A stretch of 64,000 bases of DNA, from assembly GCA_963829705.1 (NCBI GenBank), contig CAWHJN010000005.1, positions 806,001-870,000 of the forward strand, in the 5' to 3' direction. Position 1 is the first letter of the stretch. Each line of letters starts with the position of its first letter. Under the pieces are notes generated by a model. The model worked only from the letters and a program-made list of their open reading frames with translations. It had not been told where the DNA came from and searched no databases. A program made the translations under genes and the position numbers. This document shows, piece by piece, positions 8,064-17,923 of this stretch. The DNA comes from CAWHJN01 sp963829705 (lineage in GTDB: Bacteria; Bacteroidota; Rhodothermia; Rhodothermales; BA12).

Positions 8064-9647
8064 ATGCATCGTCGTTTTCTGACGCTCGGCGTCTTGCTGG
8101 GCATGGCTGTGCCCGCCCTCGTGGCGCAGTCGTTGCCCTCTTCCCGCTCGCTCGACACGCTCGCGCTGAGCTTGCCCACCGCCGTCGAGCGGGCGCTTTC
8201 GGAAAGCGAGGAGGTGGGGCTGGCACGCACCCAACTCGACCTCGCCTCGGCGCAGATCCGGCAGGCGTACGCGTCGCTTTTCCCGCAGATCAACGGCACG
8301 GTGGGCTACACCCGCACGCTCGCGTCGGCCTTCGACACCGGCGGCGGCTTTTCGCTGCCCGACTCGCTCGTCTTCGACCCCGATCCGTCGGCTCCCATCG
8401 AAGAGCGGCTGCGCTACCTCGAACAGAAGACGCCCAACGCGGCGCTGGGCGCGCTCGGCGGCTTGTTCAGCGGCCTTCCCTTCGGGCAGGAAAATGCCTA
8501 CACGTTCGGCCTGTCGGGCTCGCAGCCGTTGTTCTCGGCGCAGGCGGGCGTGGGCGTGCAGATCGCCAAACGGGTCCGCAGCGCGACGCGCTTCAACGAG
8601 ACGGAAACCATCGCCGACATCCGGTTGCAGGTGGAGCAGGTGTACATCCAGGCGCTCGTGGCGCGCGAACTCGTCGGCATAGCCGAGGCCGCCATCGCGC
8701 AGGCGCAGGCGTTTCTGGATCAGGAGTCGCTGCGGCTGCGGGCCGGGCGGGCCTCTGAGCTGGAAGTGCTGCGCGCCGAGGTGGACCTGGAGAACCTGCG
8801 CCCGCAGCTCGTGCAGGCGCAGAACGCTGCCGACCTCGCGCTCCTCAACCTGAAACGCCTCGTCAACATCCCGTTCGAGCAGCCCGTCGCGCTGGCCACA
8901 CCGCTGACGTTGCCTTCCGAGGAAGCCCTGGCCGAAGCCGACGTGGACCCGGCGGTGGTGGTGGGGCAGCGGGCGGCGCTGCGGGCGGCGCAGGAGCAGG
9001 TGGAGATCCGCGCCCAGCAGGTGCGGCTCCAGCAGGCGGCGTACCTGCCCAGCGTATCGCTCTCCACCAACTACGGGCGCACGCTCTACCCGTCGGGCAT
9101 CTTCGCCTTCGACAACGACCTGCGGAAAGACTGGACGGTGAGCGTGGGCGTGCAGGTGCCGATTTTTGATGGCTTCCGGCGGCGCAGCCAGGTGCAGCAG
9201 GCGCGCGTGGAACTGGAGCAGGCGCAGTTCCAGCTCGAGATGCTCCGCGAAAACCTGCGCTTGCAGGTGGAGCAGGCGCTCGCCGAGAAGCGCCGCGCCC
9301 GCTCGCTGATCGCCGCTCGCCAGCGGACGGTGGACCAGGCCGCGCGCGTGTACCGCCTCACGGGAATGCGCTACGAGCAGGGCATCGCCACGCAACTCGA
9401 AGTGTCCAACGCCCGCCTCGCGCTGTTGCAGGCGCGCAGCAACCTCGTGCAGGCCCTCGCCGATTTCTACATCGCCGACACCGACGTGATACGCGCGGCG
9501 GTCACACCCGGCGACCTCGGCAGGGGCTTCTCGATTCCCGCAGGCGCACCCCTCCAGAACCCCGCCGACCTCTCGCTCGACCCGGCTCCCGACCTCACGC
9601 CGCAGGGCCTGCCGGACGGCGACCCTGCGCCCGGCAACACCCCGTAA
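8064..9647 (+). CDS. tolC: TolC-family outer-membrane efflux protein
   Basis: 527 residues from ATG 8064 (MHRRFLTLGVLLG); the signal peptide ends near LVAQS. Two outer-membrane-efflux repeats follow, each with long heptad-rich helices (for example VEQVYIQALVARELVGIAEAA and QARVELEQAQFQLEMLRENL) separated by short beta segments, the layout of the trimeric TolC channel-tunnel. The C-terminus is a Pro/Asp-rich tail. It is the exit duct for the adaptor and RND pump encoded just downstream. tolC is used as the family name; the export substrate is unknown. Confidence 0.93.
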   Translation: MHRRFLTLGVLLGMAVPALVAQSLPSSRSLDTLALSLPTAVERALSESEEVGLARTQLDLASAQIRQAYASLFPQINGTVGYTRTLASAFDTGGGFSLPDSLVFDPDPSAPIEERLRYLEQKTPNAALGALGGLFSGLPFGQENAYTFGLSGSQPLFSAQAGVGVQIAKRVRSATRFNETETIADIRLQVEQVYIQALVARELVGIAEAAIAQAQAFLDQESLRLRAGRASELEVLRAEVDLENLRPQLVQAQNAADLALLNLKRLVNIPFEQPVALATPLTLPSEEALAEADVDPAVVVGQRAALRAAQEQVEIRAQQVRLQQAAYLPSVSLSTNYGRTLYPSGIFAFDNDLRKDWTVSVGVQVPIFDGFRRRSQVQQARVELEQAQFQLEMLRENLRLQVEQALAEKRRARSLIAARQRTVDQAARVYRLTGMRYEQGIATQLEVSNARLALLQARSNLVQALADFYIADTDVIRAAVTPGDLGRGFSIPAGAPLQNPADLSLDPAPDLTPQGLPDGDPAPGNTP

Positions 9648-9683
9648 CGCGGCCTTTCATCTCGCTCTTCACGCTTCACTTTT

Positions 9684-10832
9684 ATGCTTATCCAACCCAT
9701 CGCTGCTCTGCGCCGCGCGGCCTCGCTGCTGCCGCTCGGGCTGCTGTTTCTCACCTCCTGCGGCAGCGAAGCCCCCGCTGCCGTCGACGACGGCCCCGCG
9801 CCCCTCGTGCTCGCCTCCACCGACGTGGCGCGCGTCGAGCAGGGGGCCCTCAGCGTGGGCGTGTCGCTCACGGGTACGCTCGAGCCCTGGCGCGTCGTGG
9901 ACGTGAAGGCGCAGGTGTCGGGTACGCTGGGCACGCTCCGCGCGCAGGAAGGCGACAAGGTGGCCGAGGGCTCCGTGCTCGCCACCATCACCGCCGAGGG
10001 CGTCCGCAGCCAGGCGAGCAGCGCGCAGGCCGCCGTCGCCGCGGCGGAAGCGCAGCTGGCGCTCGCACGCGAGCAGGCCGAATCCGCCAAGCTGCTCTAC
10101 GACGAAGGCGCCATGTCGCGCCTGGATTATCAGGCAGCGCAGGCGCAGGTCGAGGCCGCACAGGCACAGGTAGCGGCAGCACGCTCGCAGGCGTCGGGCG
10201 CGTCGGAGCAGGCGGGGCGCACCGTCGTGCGCACGCCCCTCACCGGGGCCATCAGCCGCCGCGAAGTCGAGGGCGGCGAGGCCGTCACGCCGGGCCAGAC
10301 GCTCTTCACCGTCGTCAACACGAGCGCGCTTGAACTCAACGGGCAGGTGGGCGTGGCGGAGGCCGCGCGCATCCACACGGGCGACCGGGTGGAATTCCGC
10401 ATCGACGCCTACCCCGGCCAGACCTTCGAGGGCACCGTGTCGCGCATCGAGCCCACCGCCGACCCGGCCACGCGGCAGGTGGGCGTGTACCTGCGCCTGC
10501 CCAACCCCGGCGCGCTCGTCGGCGGCTTGTTCGCCACGGGCACCATCGTGTCGGAGACGATGCAGCAGGCGCTGCTGGTGCCCCTCGGAGCCGTGAGCGA
10601 AAACGGTGGCACCGCGTCGCTGCTCGTCATCGCCGACAGCACGCTCGAACAGCGCGAGGTGACCATCGTGGCCCGCGACACCCGCCGCGGCGTCGTGGCC
10701 ATCCAGGGGCCGGTAAGCGCCGGCGACCTCGTCGTCGTCGCCCCCACCACCGATACGGTCGCCGGGCAGCACGTACGCATCGCCCGCTCGGCCCCCCTCG
10801 CCGCCGCGGACACCGCGTCGGCATCCGAATAA
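9684..10832 (+). CDS. RND efflux periplasmic adaptor (membrane fusion lipoprotein)
   Basis: 382 residues. The lipoprotein signal ends in LTSC (Cys26), so it is lipid-anchored on the periplasmic face. Domains in order: barrel-sandwich/lipoyl half (VVDVKAQVSGTLGTLRAQEGDKV), an Ala/Gln-rich coiled-coil hairpin (about residues 115-180), the second lipoyl half (VRTPLTGAISRREVEGGEAVTPGQ), a beta-barrel domain (GDRVEFRIDAYPGQTFEGTV) and a membrane-proximal domain. It bridges the RND pump and TolC. It starts 36 bases after tolC and is followed 18 bases later by the pump gene, so one operon. Confidence 0.95.
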   Translation: MLIQPIAALRRAASLLPLGLLFLTSCGSEAPAAVDDGPAPLVLASTDVARVEQGALSVGVSLTGTLEPWRVVDVKAQVSGTLGTLRAQEGDKVAEGSVLATITAEGVRSQASSAQAAVAAAEAQLALAREQAESAKLLYDEGAMSRLDYQAAQAQVEAAQAQVAAARSQASGASEQAGRTVVRTPLTGAISRREVEGGEAVTPGQTLFTVVNTSALELNGQVGVAEAARIHTGDRVEFRIDAYPGQTFEGTVSRIEPTADPATRQVGVYLRLPNPGALVGGLFATGTIVSETMQQALLVPLGAVSENGGTASLLVIADSTLEQREVTIVARDTRRGVVAIQGPVSAGDLVVVAPTTDTVAGQHVRIARSAPLAAADTASASE

Positions 10833-10850
10833 ACGCTTTTCCACAGGTCC

Positions 10851-13800
10851 ATGAAGGATACCAACCACACGCCCCGCGACCCCGCGTTGCTGCCGACCAA
10901 CGGCGAGGACACGTCCCGCTTCACCGGCCTGAGCGGCATCGCCATCCGGCGGCCCGTGTTCACCTCGATGGTGATGCTCGGGCTCGTCGTGCTCGGGCTC
11001 TTCTCGCTGCGTAACCTGCCCATCGACCAGTTTCCCGACGTCGAGATTCCGGTGGTCACCGTCACGACGGTGTACCCCGGCGCGAGCCCGGAAACCATCG
11101 AGCGCGAGGTGTCTGAGCGTCTGGAGCAGGCCTTCAACCCCGTCAAGGGCGTCGACAAGATCACGTCCGTCTCGCTCGAAGGCGTCTCGCAGGTCATCAT
11201 CGAGTTCGACCTCGAGCGCAACTCCGACGACGCGGCCAACGACGTGCGCGCCAAGATTGCCACCGTGCGCGCCGAGTTGCCGACCGACATCGAGGAGCCG
11301 CTCGTGCAGACGTTCGACCCGTCGGCGCAGCCCATCGTGTCGCTGGGCGTCTCATCCGAGCGGCTGCCCATCCAGGCACTGACGGCGCTGGCAGACGAGG
11401 GCATCCGGCGGCGGATCGAGGCGGTCTCGGGTGTGGGCGAGGTGCAGCTGGCCGGTGGGCTGGCCCGCGAGATCCGCGTCAACGTCGACCCCGAGCGCTT
11501 GCAGGCGCAGGGGGTGAGCGTGAACGACGTCATCGGCGCGTTGCGGGCGCAGAACCTCGAAGTGCCCGCCGGGCGCGTCGAGCGCGGCACGGGCGAGCAA
11601 CTCGTTCGCGTGCTCGGGCGCATCGAGAACCCGGCGCAATTCAACGACCTCGTCGTGGCCAACCGCGGGGGCACGGCCATCCGGCTGGGCGACGTGGCGA
11701 CGGTGCAGGACGCGACAGAAGAGGAACGCTCGGTGGCACTCATCGACGGGCGGCGTGCCGTGGCGCTCAACATCCTCAAGGTCAGCGGGGCCAACACGGT
11801 TGATGTGGCCGAGGGCGTCATCGAGGCCGTCGGCGAGATTCAGGAGACGCTGCCGCCGGGCACCACGCTCCAGGTCATCCGCGACAACTCCGTCTCGATC
11901 CGCCACTCGGTCGAGGACACGCTGTTCGAGCTCGTACTCGGGGCGATCCTGACGGTCGTGATCGTGATGCTCTTCCTCAACGACGGCAAGGCCACCACCA
12001 TCACGGCGCTGGCGCTGCCGGTGTCCGTCATCGCTGCTTTCATGCTGATGGGCGCGATGGGCTTCACGCTCAACGTCATCTCGCTGCTCGCACTCTCGCT
12101 CTCCATCGGCATCCTCATCGACGATGCCATCGTGGTAATCGAGAACATCGTGCGGCACCGGCAGATGGGGCAGGGCTACTACGCCGCCGCCGCCGACGGC
12201 ACGAACGAGATCTTCCTCGCCGTCATGGCGACGACGCTCTCCATCGTGGCGGTGTTCGTGCCGGTGGCGTTCATGGGCGGCATCATCGGGCGGTTCTTTT
12301 TCCAGTTCGGTCTCACCGTCGCCTTTGCCGTGCTCGTCTCGCTCTTCGTGGCCTTCACGCTCACGCCGATGATGGCGGCGCACTGGGGCGTCGATCCGCA
12401 CGTCGAGGGCAGCCACCCGCCGTCGAAGAATCCGCTCAAGCGCGGCATCTCGGCCTTCAACCGCTGGTTCGACGACCAGGCGCAGCGCTATTCGGGGCTG
12501 ATCGAGTGGGCGCTGGCGCACCGCAAGACGACGATCTTCGGGGCGTTCGCGCTGCTCATCGGGAGTTTCTTCCTGTTTCCGCTCATCGGCGGCGGCTTCC
12601 TCCCGCCGCAGGATCAGAGCCAGTTCGTGGTGCAGCTCGAGACGCCGGACGGCTCCAGCCTGGGCTACACGCGCGAGAAGGCCGAGCAGATCGGGGCCGT
12701 GTTGAAGGAGCTTCCCGGCGTGGATTACACCTACACCACCGTCGGCGCGGGGCAGACGGGCACGGTGACGGCAGGCGAGGTCTTCGTCAAGCTCGTCGGC
12801 ACCGACGCGCGCGACCTGTCGCAGCAGCAGGTGCAGGCGGAAGCGCGCGAAAGGCTCAAGCCGCTCTTCGGCGTGCGCACGGCCGTGCTGGACGCCGGCG
12901 GGATCGGCGGCGCGCGGGCTCCGCTGGCCGTCGAGGTGCGCGGGCCCGACGTGGAAGGCTTGCAGGCGCTGGCGCAGCGCGTCGAGGCCGAGGTGCGGAC
13001 GCTGCCGCAGGTCGTGGACGTGGACAACTCGCTGGGCCAGCCGCGCCCCGAGTACCGCATCGACGTCAACCGCGACGTGGCCAACGAACTCGGCCTCACC
13101 ATCGGTTCGGTGGCGGCGACGGTGCGGCCCGTGCTGGCGGGGCAGGACGTGACCACGTGGCAGGACCCCACAGGTGAGGAGCGCGACGTGGTGGTGCAGG
13201 TGGCGCCCGACCTGCGGCAGTCCGTCGAGGACATCGCCGCGCTGCCCATCGCGCTGCCACGCGGCGGCACGATCCCGCTGGCGCAGATCGCGCGCATCGA
13301 GGAGGGCAGCGCGCCGTCGCAGATCGACCGCAGCGACCTCCAGCGGACGGCCACGATTGCAGGCAGCCCCGCGCCGGGCCTGTCGGTGAGTGAGGCCACC
13401 AACGCCATCCAGGCGCGCCTCGACCAGATGGACATCCCGGCGGGCTACACCGTTGGCTTCGGCGGCGAAACCGAGCAACTCGCCGAGACGGCGGGCTACG
13501 TGCTCCAGGCCATTTTCCTGGCCATCATCCTGATTTTCCTCATCCTGGCGTCGCAGTTCGAGTCGGTAGCGCAGCCGTTCGCCATCATGCTGTCGCTGCC
13601 GCTGTCGCTCATCGGCGTGCTCGTGGCGCTCTTGCTCACCGGCGACACATTCAACATGATGTCGATGATCGGGGTGATCCTGCTCTTCGGCCTCGTCGTG
13701 AAGAACGCGATCCTGCTGGTGGACAACGCCAACGAGCGGCGGCGCGAGGGCACGGAGCGGTTCCGGGCGCTCGTCGAGGCAGGGCAGGTGCGCCTGCGCC

Positions 13801-14105
13801 CCATCATCATGACGACGCTGGCGATGATCGCGGGGATGCTGCCGAGCGCGCTCGCGCTGGGCGAAGGTGGCGGCTTCCGCGCCCCGATGTCGCGCGCGGT
13901 GATCGGCGGCCTCATCACGTCCACCATCCTGACGCTGTTCGTGGTGCCGGTGGCGTACACGTACTTCGACGACCTGGGCGCGTGGATTGGCCGGAAACTC
14001 GGCGGCACGCGCAGAGCCACCTCCACCGACCCGCGTGCCACCCAGCAGCCCGCGCAGGCGCTGACGCCCGTGCCCGCCACGCAGCCCGTCCCGGCAGCGG
14101 AATAA
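10851..14105 (+). CDS. RND efflux pump, inner-membrane permease (AcrB/HAE1 type)
   Basis: 1084 residues, full length for the family. After a polar ~35-residue N-terminus comes TM1 (FTSMVMLGLVVLGLFSL) and the first porter domain (NLPIDQFPDVEIPVV). The proton-relay acidic pair is present in TM4 (GILIDDAIVVIENIV), as is the TM10 lysine (GLVVKNAILLVDNANE). The second porter domain and the TM7-TM12 bundle follow. It is a proton-driven tripartite exporter with the adaptor and TolC upstream. Export of drugs, detergents or lipids is possible; the sequence does not decide. Confidence 0.95.
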   Translation: MKDTNHTPRDPALLPTNGEDTSRFTGLSGIAIRRPVFTSMVMLGLVVLGLFSLRNLPIDQFPDVEIPVVTVTTVYPGASPETIEREVSERLEQAFNPVKGVDKITSVSLEGVSQVIIEFDLERNSDDAANDVRAKIATVRAELPTDIEEPLVQTFDPSAQPIVSLGVSSERLPIQALTALADEGIRRRIEAVSGVGEVQLAGGLAREIRVNVDPERLQAQGVSVNDVIGALRAQNLEVPAGRVERGTGEQLVRVLGRIENPAQFNDLVVANRGGTAIRLGDVATVQDATEEERSVALIDGRRAVALNILKVSGANTVDVAEGVIEAVGEIQETLPPGTTLQVIRDNSVSIRHSVEDTLFELVLGAILTVVIVMLFLNDGKATTITALALPVSVIAAFMLMGAMGFTLNVISLLALSLSIGILIDDAIVVIENIVRHRQMGQGYYAAAADGTNEIFLAVMATTLSIVAVFVPVAFMGGIIGRFFFQFGLTVAFAVLVSLFVAFTLTPMMAAHWGVDPHVEGSHPPSKNPLKRGISAFNRWFDDQAQRYSGLIEWALAHRKTTIFGAFALLIGSFFLFPLIGGGFLPPQDQSQFVVQLETPDGSSLGYTREKAEQIGAVLKELPGVDYTYTTVGAGQTGTVTAGEVFVKLVGTDARDLSQQQVQAEARERLKPLFGVRTAVLDAGGIGGARAPLAVEVRGPDVEGLQALAQRVEAEVRTLPQVVDVDNSLGQPRPEYRIDVNRDVANELGLTIGSVAATVRPVLAGQDVTTWQDPTGEERDVVVQVAPDLRQSVEDIAALPIALPRGGTIPLAQIARIEEGSAPSQIDRSDLQRTATIAGSPAPGLSVSEATNAIQARLDQMDIPAGYTVGFGGETEQLAETAGYVLQAIFLAIILIFLILASQFESVAQPFAIMLSLPLSLIGVLVALLLTGDTFNMMSMIGVILLFGLVVKNAILLVDNANERRREGTERFRALVEAGQVRLRPIIMTTLAMIAGMLPSALALGEGGGFRAPMSRAVIGGLITSTILTLFVVPVAYTYFDDLGAWIGRKLGGTRRATSTDPRATQQPAQALTPVPATQPVPAAE

Positions 14106-14130
14106 CCGAATCGGGCTGTATCGCTGCCGC

Positions 14131-14171
14131 TTGCCCTCACCCCCGCCCTCTCTCGGAGGAGGTGAGGGCAA
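14131..14171. terminator. Hairpin after the efflux operon
   Basis: TTGCCCTCACC (14131-14141) pairs exactly with GGTGAGGGCAA (14161-14171) around a 19-base loop. It lies between the RND stop and the convergent flavoprotein gene and probably ends transcription from one or both sides. No T run, so factor-independent action is uncertain. Confidence 0.5.
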
Positions 14172-14256
14172 ACGGAGGCGTGATCCCTTTCACCCCGGGC
14201 GACCGGATCCGGTATAGGCCACGACGCCCGGAAAGCCCATCCTCGCGCGGATGCGC

Positions 14257-15480
14257 TCACGGCATGCTCGTCCCTCCGGCAGCCCCCAGCCCGGCGGCGC
14301 GGCCCGTGGCCCAGGCCCAGAAAAAGTTGTAGCCGCCGATAGGGCCGAAGCAGTCGAGTAGTTCGCCGCACAGGAAGAGGCCAGGGTGCAACCGGCTCTC
14401 GCACGTCTTCGGGTCGACTTCGCCGAGGGCCACGCCGCCGCCGGTGACTTCGGCTTTGCGGTACCCTTCGTCGCCGGTGACGGGCAGCGGGTAGCGCGCC
14501 AGCACGTCCACGAGGCGTCTGCGCTCGTCGCGTCGCAGTTCGGCGTGCGTGCGGCCCGGCGGCACTCCGGCTTCGTTCACGAGCGCGTCGGCGAGGCGGG
14601 CGGGCAGGTGCTGGCGGATCGTCGGGGCGACCTGCCCGGTGCCGTTCTGGAGGAGGTCGTCCCAGGCCTGCGCGTCGTGTTCCGTCCACTGTACCTCGAT
14701 GGCGGGGGCGGTTTCGCCGCGCGCGTGTGGCTGCGTGGCGTGGTGCGAGGCATCGAGGACGGTGGGTCCGCTGTAGCCGCGGTGCGTGAACAGGAAGCCA
14801 CCAGAGGTGTCGAAGCGCGCCTGCGGCACGCGCACCCGCGCCGTCAGCGAGATGCCGGACAGGCTGGCGTGCGGCGCACCCTCGGCCAGCAGCGGCGTCA
14901 GCGCGGCGTACGTCGGGTGGACGGTGTGGCCCAGCTTCTGGGCAATGCGGAGGCCGTCACCGGTGGAGCCGGTGTTGGGCACCGACAGCCCTCCGGTCGC
15001 CAGCACCACGGCAGCAGCGGTCAGCGACGCGCCGCCGTCGAGGGCGAGGTGCCACGTACCGTCCGCGTGGGGCGTGGCGTCGACGAGGCGGGTATCCGTC
15101 CTGACCTCCACGCCGCGCGAACGGGCGTAGCGGAACAGCGCGTCGCGCACGTCCTGCGCGCGCTGCGACGCCGGAAACAGCTTGCCCGTCTCCTCCTCGC
15201 GCACGAGCGGCACGCCCAGCACGTCCTCGAAAAAGCGGATCTGCTCGGCCAGCGGCCACAACCGCAGCATCCGCCGGAGCGTGTTGGGCGACGACGCGGT
15301 GACGTAGCGCGAGACGTCCACCTGGGACGGCAGCACGTTGCACCGCCCGCCGCCCGCGATGACGATTTTCTTGCCGCCCTGGCGCGTCTTTTCGAGCAGC
15401 ACCACGCGTCGACCCTTGCCGCCCGCAAAGCACGCCGCCATCAGCCCGGCCGCACCGCCGCCCACGATCACAACAGGCAT
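14257..15480 (-). CDS. BaiN/RdsA-family NAD(P)/FAD-dependent oxidoreductase
   Basis: 407 residues from ATG 15480 (MPVVIVGGGAAGLM); the frame stays open upstream but that stretch is intergenic repeat. N-terminal FAD-binding Rossmann motif GGGAAG, then GGKKIVIAGGGRCN, the HI0933/YhiN signature. ATGGLSVPNTGSTGDG and a C-terminal FAD-contacting segment (CGELLDCFGPIGGYNFFWAWATG) are also typical. The family includes BaiN-like flavoproteins; the natural substrate of most members is unknown. It stands alone, on the opposite strand to the efflux operon. Confidence 0.9.
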   Translation of the reverse strand: MPVVIVGGGAAGLMAACFAGGKGRRVVLLEKTRQGGKKIVIAGGGRCNVLPSQVDVSRYVTASSPNTLRRMLRLWPLAEQIRFFEDVLGVPLVREEETGKLFPASQRAQDVRDALFRYARSRGVEVRTDTRLVDATPHADGTWHLALDGGASLTAAAVVLATGGLSVPNTGSTGDGLRIAQKLGHTVHPTYAALTPLLAEGAPHASLSGISLTARVRVPQARFDTSGGFLFTHRGYSGPTVLDASHHATQPHARGETAPAIEVQWTEHDAQAWDDLLQNGTGQVAPTIRQHLPARLADALVNEAGVPPGRTHAELRRDERRRLVDVLARYPLPVTGDEGYRKAEVTGGGVALGEVDPKTCESRLHPGLFLCGELLDCFGPIGGYNFFWAWATGRAAGLGAAGGTSMP

Positions 15481-15616
15481 TTGGAATTTCGGATTTCGGA
15501 TTTCGGAGGGGCAGAAACCGACAGCGGTGGTAGGGGCGCAGCACGCTACACCCAGCGCAGAGGCCGGAGGGTGTAGAGACAGCATTCATTCTGCCCCTAC
15601 GGGGTTGCCGTGTGTC
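15481..15616. repeat. Intergenic repeat modules (ATTTCGG tandem and GTAGGGGCGCAGC)
   Basis: Starts with three tandem copies of an ATTTCGG-like heptamer (about 15484-15507), then GTAGGGGCGCAGCACG (from 15530) and, inverted, TTCTGCCCCTAC (15589-15600). Related modules recur at about 18010-18100, 23555-23605, 34365-34435 and 53510-53540. No coding potential seen. Confidence 0.5.
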
Positions 15617-17923
15617 TCACGCCAGCGCCTTTTCCACCATCTCCTTCACCCGCGCCGGGTTGGCTGTGCCGCCCGTCTCGCGCATCGCCTGGCCAACGAA
15701 AAAGCCCATCAGGCCTGTCTTGCCGCTGCGGTACGCCTCGGCTTTGTCGGGGTGCGCGGCGATGAGCTTATCGACGATAGGCGCGAGCGCTCCTTCGTCC
15801 GACACCTGTTTCAGCCCCCGCGCCTCGACGATCTCCGCCGGGTTGCCGCCCTTTTCGGCCAGCGTTTCCAGCACCTCGCGTGCGCCCCGGCTGTTGATCG
15901 TGCCCGCGTCCACGAGCGCGACGGTTTCGCCGAAGGCATCGGCGGAGAGCCGCGTGTCGGCGAGCGCGCGGCCTTCGAGCACGGCGGGCAGGTCGTTGAC
16001 GAGCCAGTTGGCGACGCTCTGCGGGGCGTCGTGTATGGTGGCGGCGGTCTCGAAAAAGGTGGTCAGGTAGGCGTCGGCGGCGAGCGTGGCCGCCGCGTCG
16101 CGCGCGAGGTCGTAGGCGCGCGCCAGCAGATCGAAGCGGGCGCGCTGCGCGTCGTCGAGGGCGTCCACCGGGTCGCGGCGTGGTGCGGGCGCGGCGGGAG
16201 CAGCGGCCTGTTTCTTGGGTTTCGCGGCAGGCGCTGGCGTCTCCTTCTCGGCCTGCTTCGCCCACGTGTCGCGCAGCGTCACGATGCGGTTGTAGACGGG
16301 CTTCTCGGGCGTCGCGTCGGGGTCGGGGGCGAAGTAGCCCAGCCGCTCGAACTGGTAGCGCGCCTCGGGGTCGACCGACAGCCCTGGCTCCACGAAGCCG
16401 TGCACGACTTCCAGCGAATCGGGGTTGACGTGCTGCAAGAACGAGGCGCCTTCGGGAACGTCCTCGGGGTCGGGCACGGTGAAAAGGCGGTCGTAGAGGC
16501 GGAATTCGGCGGGCACGGCCTGCGTCGCGCTCACCCAGTGGATCGTTCCCTTCACGCGCCGCCCGCCGCCCGCCGTGCCGCTTTTCGAGTCGCGGTCCAC
16601 GGTGCAGCGCAGTTCGACCACCTCGCCCGCGTCGTCTTTGATGACTTCGTCACAGCGGAGGATGTAGGCGTGCCGCAGCCGCACCTCGCCGCCCGGCACG
16701 AGCCGGTGGAAGCCTTTCGGCGGGTCCTCGGAGAAATCGTCCTGCTCGATGTAGAGCGCGCGCGTGAAATCCAGCGGGCGCGAGCCTTCGCGGGGGATGT
16801 CGTGCGGCCACAGCGCGGCGTCGAGCGTCTCGACCTCGTCGTCGCCCCAGTTGGTGATCGTCACGCGCAGCGGCCGCTGCACGGCCATCACGCGCGGCGC
16901 GCGGGCGTTGAGGCTGTCGCGGATGGCGTATTCGAGCAGCGCGATGTCCACGCGCCCGTCCACCTTCGTCACACCCACGCGCTCGGCGAAGTCGCGGATG
17001 GCCTCGGGCAGCACGCCGCGCCGCCGGAGCCCGGCAATCGTCGGCATGCGCGGATCGTCCCAGCCCGTGACGTGGCCTTCCTGGACGAGTTGGAGCAGCT
17101 TCCGCTTGCTCACGACGGTGTAGTCGAGGTTGAGGCGGGCGAACTCGTGCTGATGCGGGCGCGGCTCGTCGAAGGTGTGGTCGAGCAGCCAGTCGTAGAT
17201 GGCGCGGTTGGCCTCGAATTCGAGCGTGCAGACCGAGTGCGTGATGCCCTCGATGGCGTCCGAGAGCGGGTGCGCGAAGTCGTACATCGGGTAGATGGCC
17301 CAGTCGTCGCCCGTGCGGTAGTGATGCGCGTGCCGGATGCGGTAGAGCAGCGGGTCGCGCAGCTTCATGTTGGCCGCGCCCATGTCGATCTTCGCCCGGA
17401 GCACGTGCGCGCCGTCGGGAAACGCGCCCGCCCGCATTTTTTCGAACAGGTCGAGGTTTTCCTCGGGTGAGCGGTCGCGGTACGGCGAGGGCGTGCCGGG
17501 CTCGGTGACGGTGCCGCGGCCTGCGCGGATCTCGTCCTCACTTTGCGAATCCACGTAGGCCAGCCCTTTTTCGATCAGCCCGACGGCGATCTCGTAGAAC
17601 TGCTCGAAGTAGTCGGAGGCGTGGTAGAGGTGCGCGTCCCAGTCGAAGCCGAGCCAGCGCACGTCGCGGGCGATGGCCTCGGTGTATTCCACGTCTTCGG
17701 TGGTCGGGTTGGTGTCGTCGAAGCGCAGGTGGCACGTGCCGCCAAAGTCGCGGGCGAGGCCGAAATTCAGGCAGATGCTCTTGGCATGGCCGATGTGCGG
17801 GTAGCCGTTGGGCTCGGGCGGAAAGCGCGTGACGACGCGCCCGCCGTAGGTGCCGTTTTCGAGGTCGCGCTCGACGATCTCGCGGATGAAGTTGGAGCGC
17901 TCGGGCGCGTCGGAAGTGGACAT
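15617..17923 (-). CDS. glnS: Glutaminyl-tRNA synthetase with C-terminal YqeY-like domain
   Basis: 768 residues from ATG 17923. Class I catalytic core: the HIGH box in PPEPNGYPHIGHAKS and the KMSKS-type loop as VVSKRKL, then the GlnRS beta-barrel anticodon-binding domains (to about residue 555). A Lys/Ala/Pro linker (PAAKPKKQAAAPAAPAPRR) leads to a ~200-residue GatB/YqeY-type helical domain (LVNDLPAVLEGRAL..ETLAEKGGNPAEIVEARG), which E. coli GlnRS lacks. Such tails, known from Deinococcus, help bind tRNA(Gln). Charges tRNA(Gln) directly, so this organism need not use the amidotransferase route for Gln. Confidence 0.95.
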   Translation of the reverse strand: MSTSDAPERSNFIREIVERDLENGTYGGRVVTRFPPEPNGYPHIGHAKSICLNFGLARDFGGTCHLRFDDTNPTTEDVEYTEAIARDVRWLGFDWDAHLYHASDYFEQFYEIAVGLIEKGLAYVDSQSEDEIRAGRGTVTEPGTPSPYRDRSPEENLDLFEKMRAGAFPDGAHVLRAKIDMGAANMKLRDPLLYRIRHAHHYRTGDDWAIYPMYDFAHPLSDAIEGITHSVCTLEFEANRAIYDWLLDHTFDEPRPHQHEFARLNLDYTVVSKRKLLQLVQEGHVTGWDDPRMPTIAGLRRRGVLPEAIRDFAERVGVTKVDGRVDIALLEYAIRDSLNARAPRVMAVQRPLRVTITNWGDDEVETLDAALWPHDIPREGSRPLDFTRALYIEQDDFSEDPPKGFHRLVPGGEVRLRHAYILRCDEVIKDDAGEVVELRCTVDRDSKSGTAGGGRRVKGTIHWVSATQAVPAEFRLYDRLFTVPDPEDVPEGASFLQHVNPDSLEVVHGFVEPGLSVDPEARYQFERLGYFAPDPDATPEKPVYNRIVTLRDTWAKQAEKETPAPAAKPKKQAAAPAAPAPRRDPVDALDDAQRARFDLLARAYDLARDAAATLAADAYLTTFFETAATIHDAPQSVANWLVNDLPAVLEGRALADTRLSADAFGETVALVDAGTINSRGAREVLETLAEKGGNPAEIVEARGLKQVSDEGALAPIVDKLIAAHPDKAEAYRSGKTGLMGFFVGQAMRETGGTANPARVKEMVEKALA

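Noticed and set aside
11352..14171. Minus-strand open frame of 939 codons opposite the RND pump
   Set aside because: It is the antisense of a clearly coding, full-length RND gene; composition (His/Arg-rich) is what GC-rich antisense frames give.
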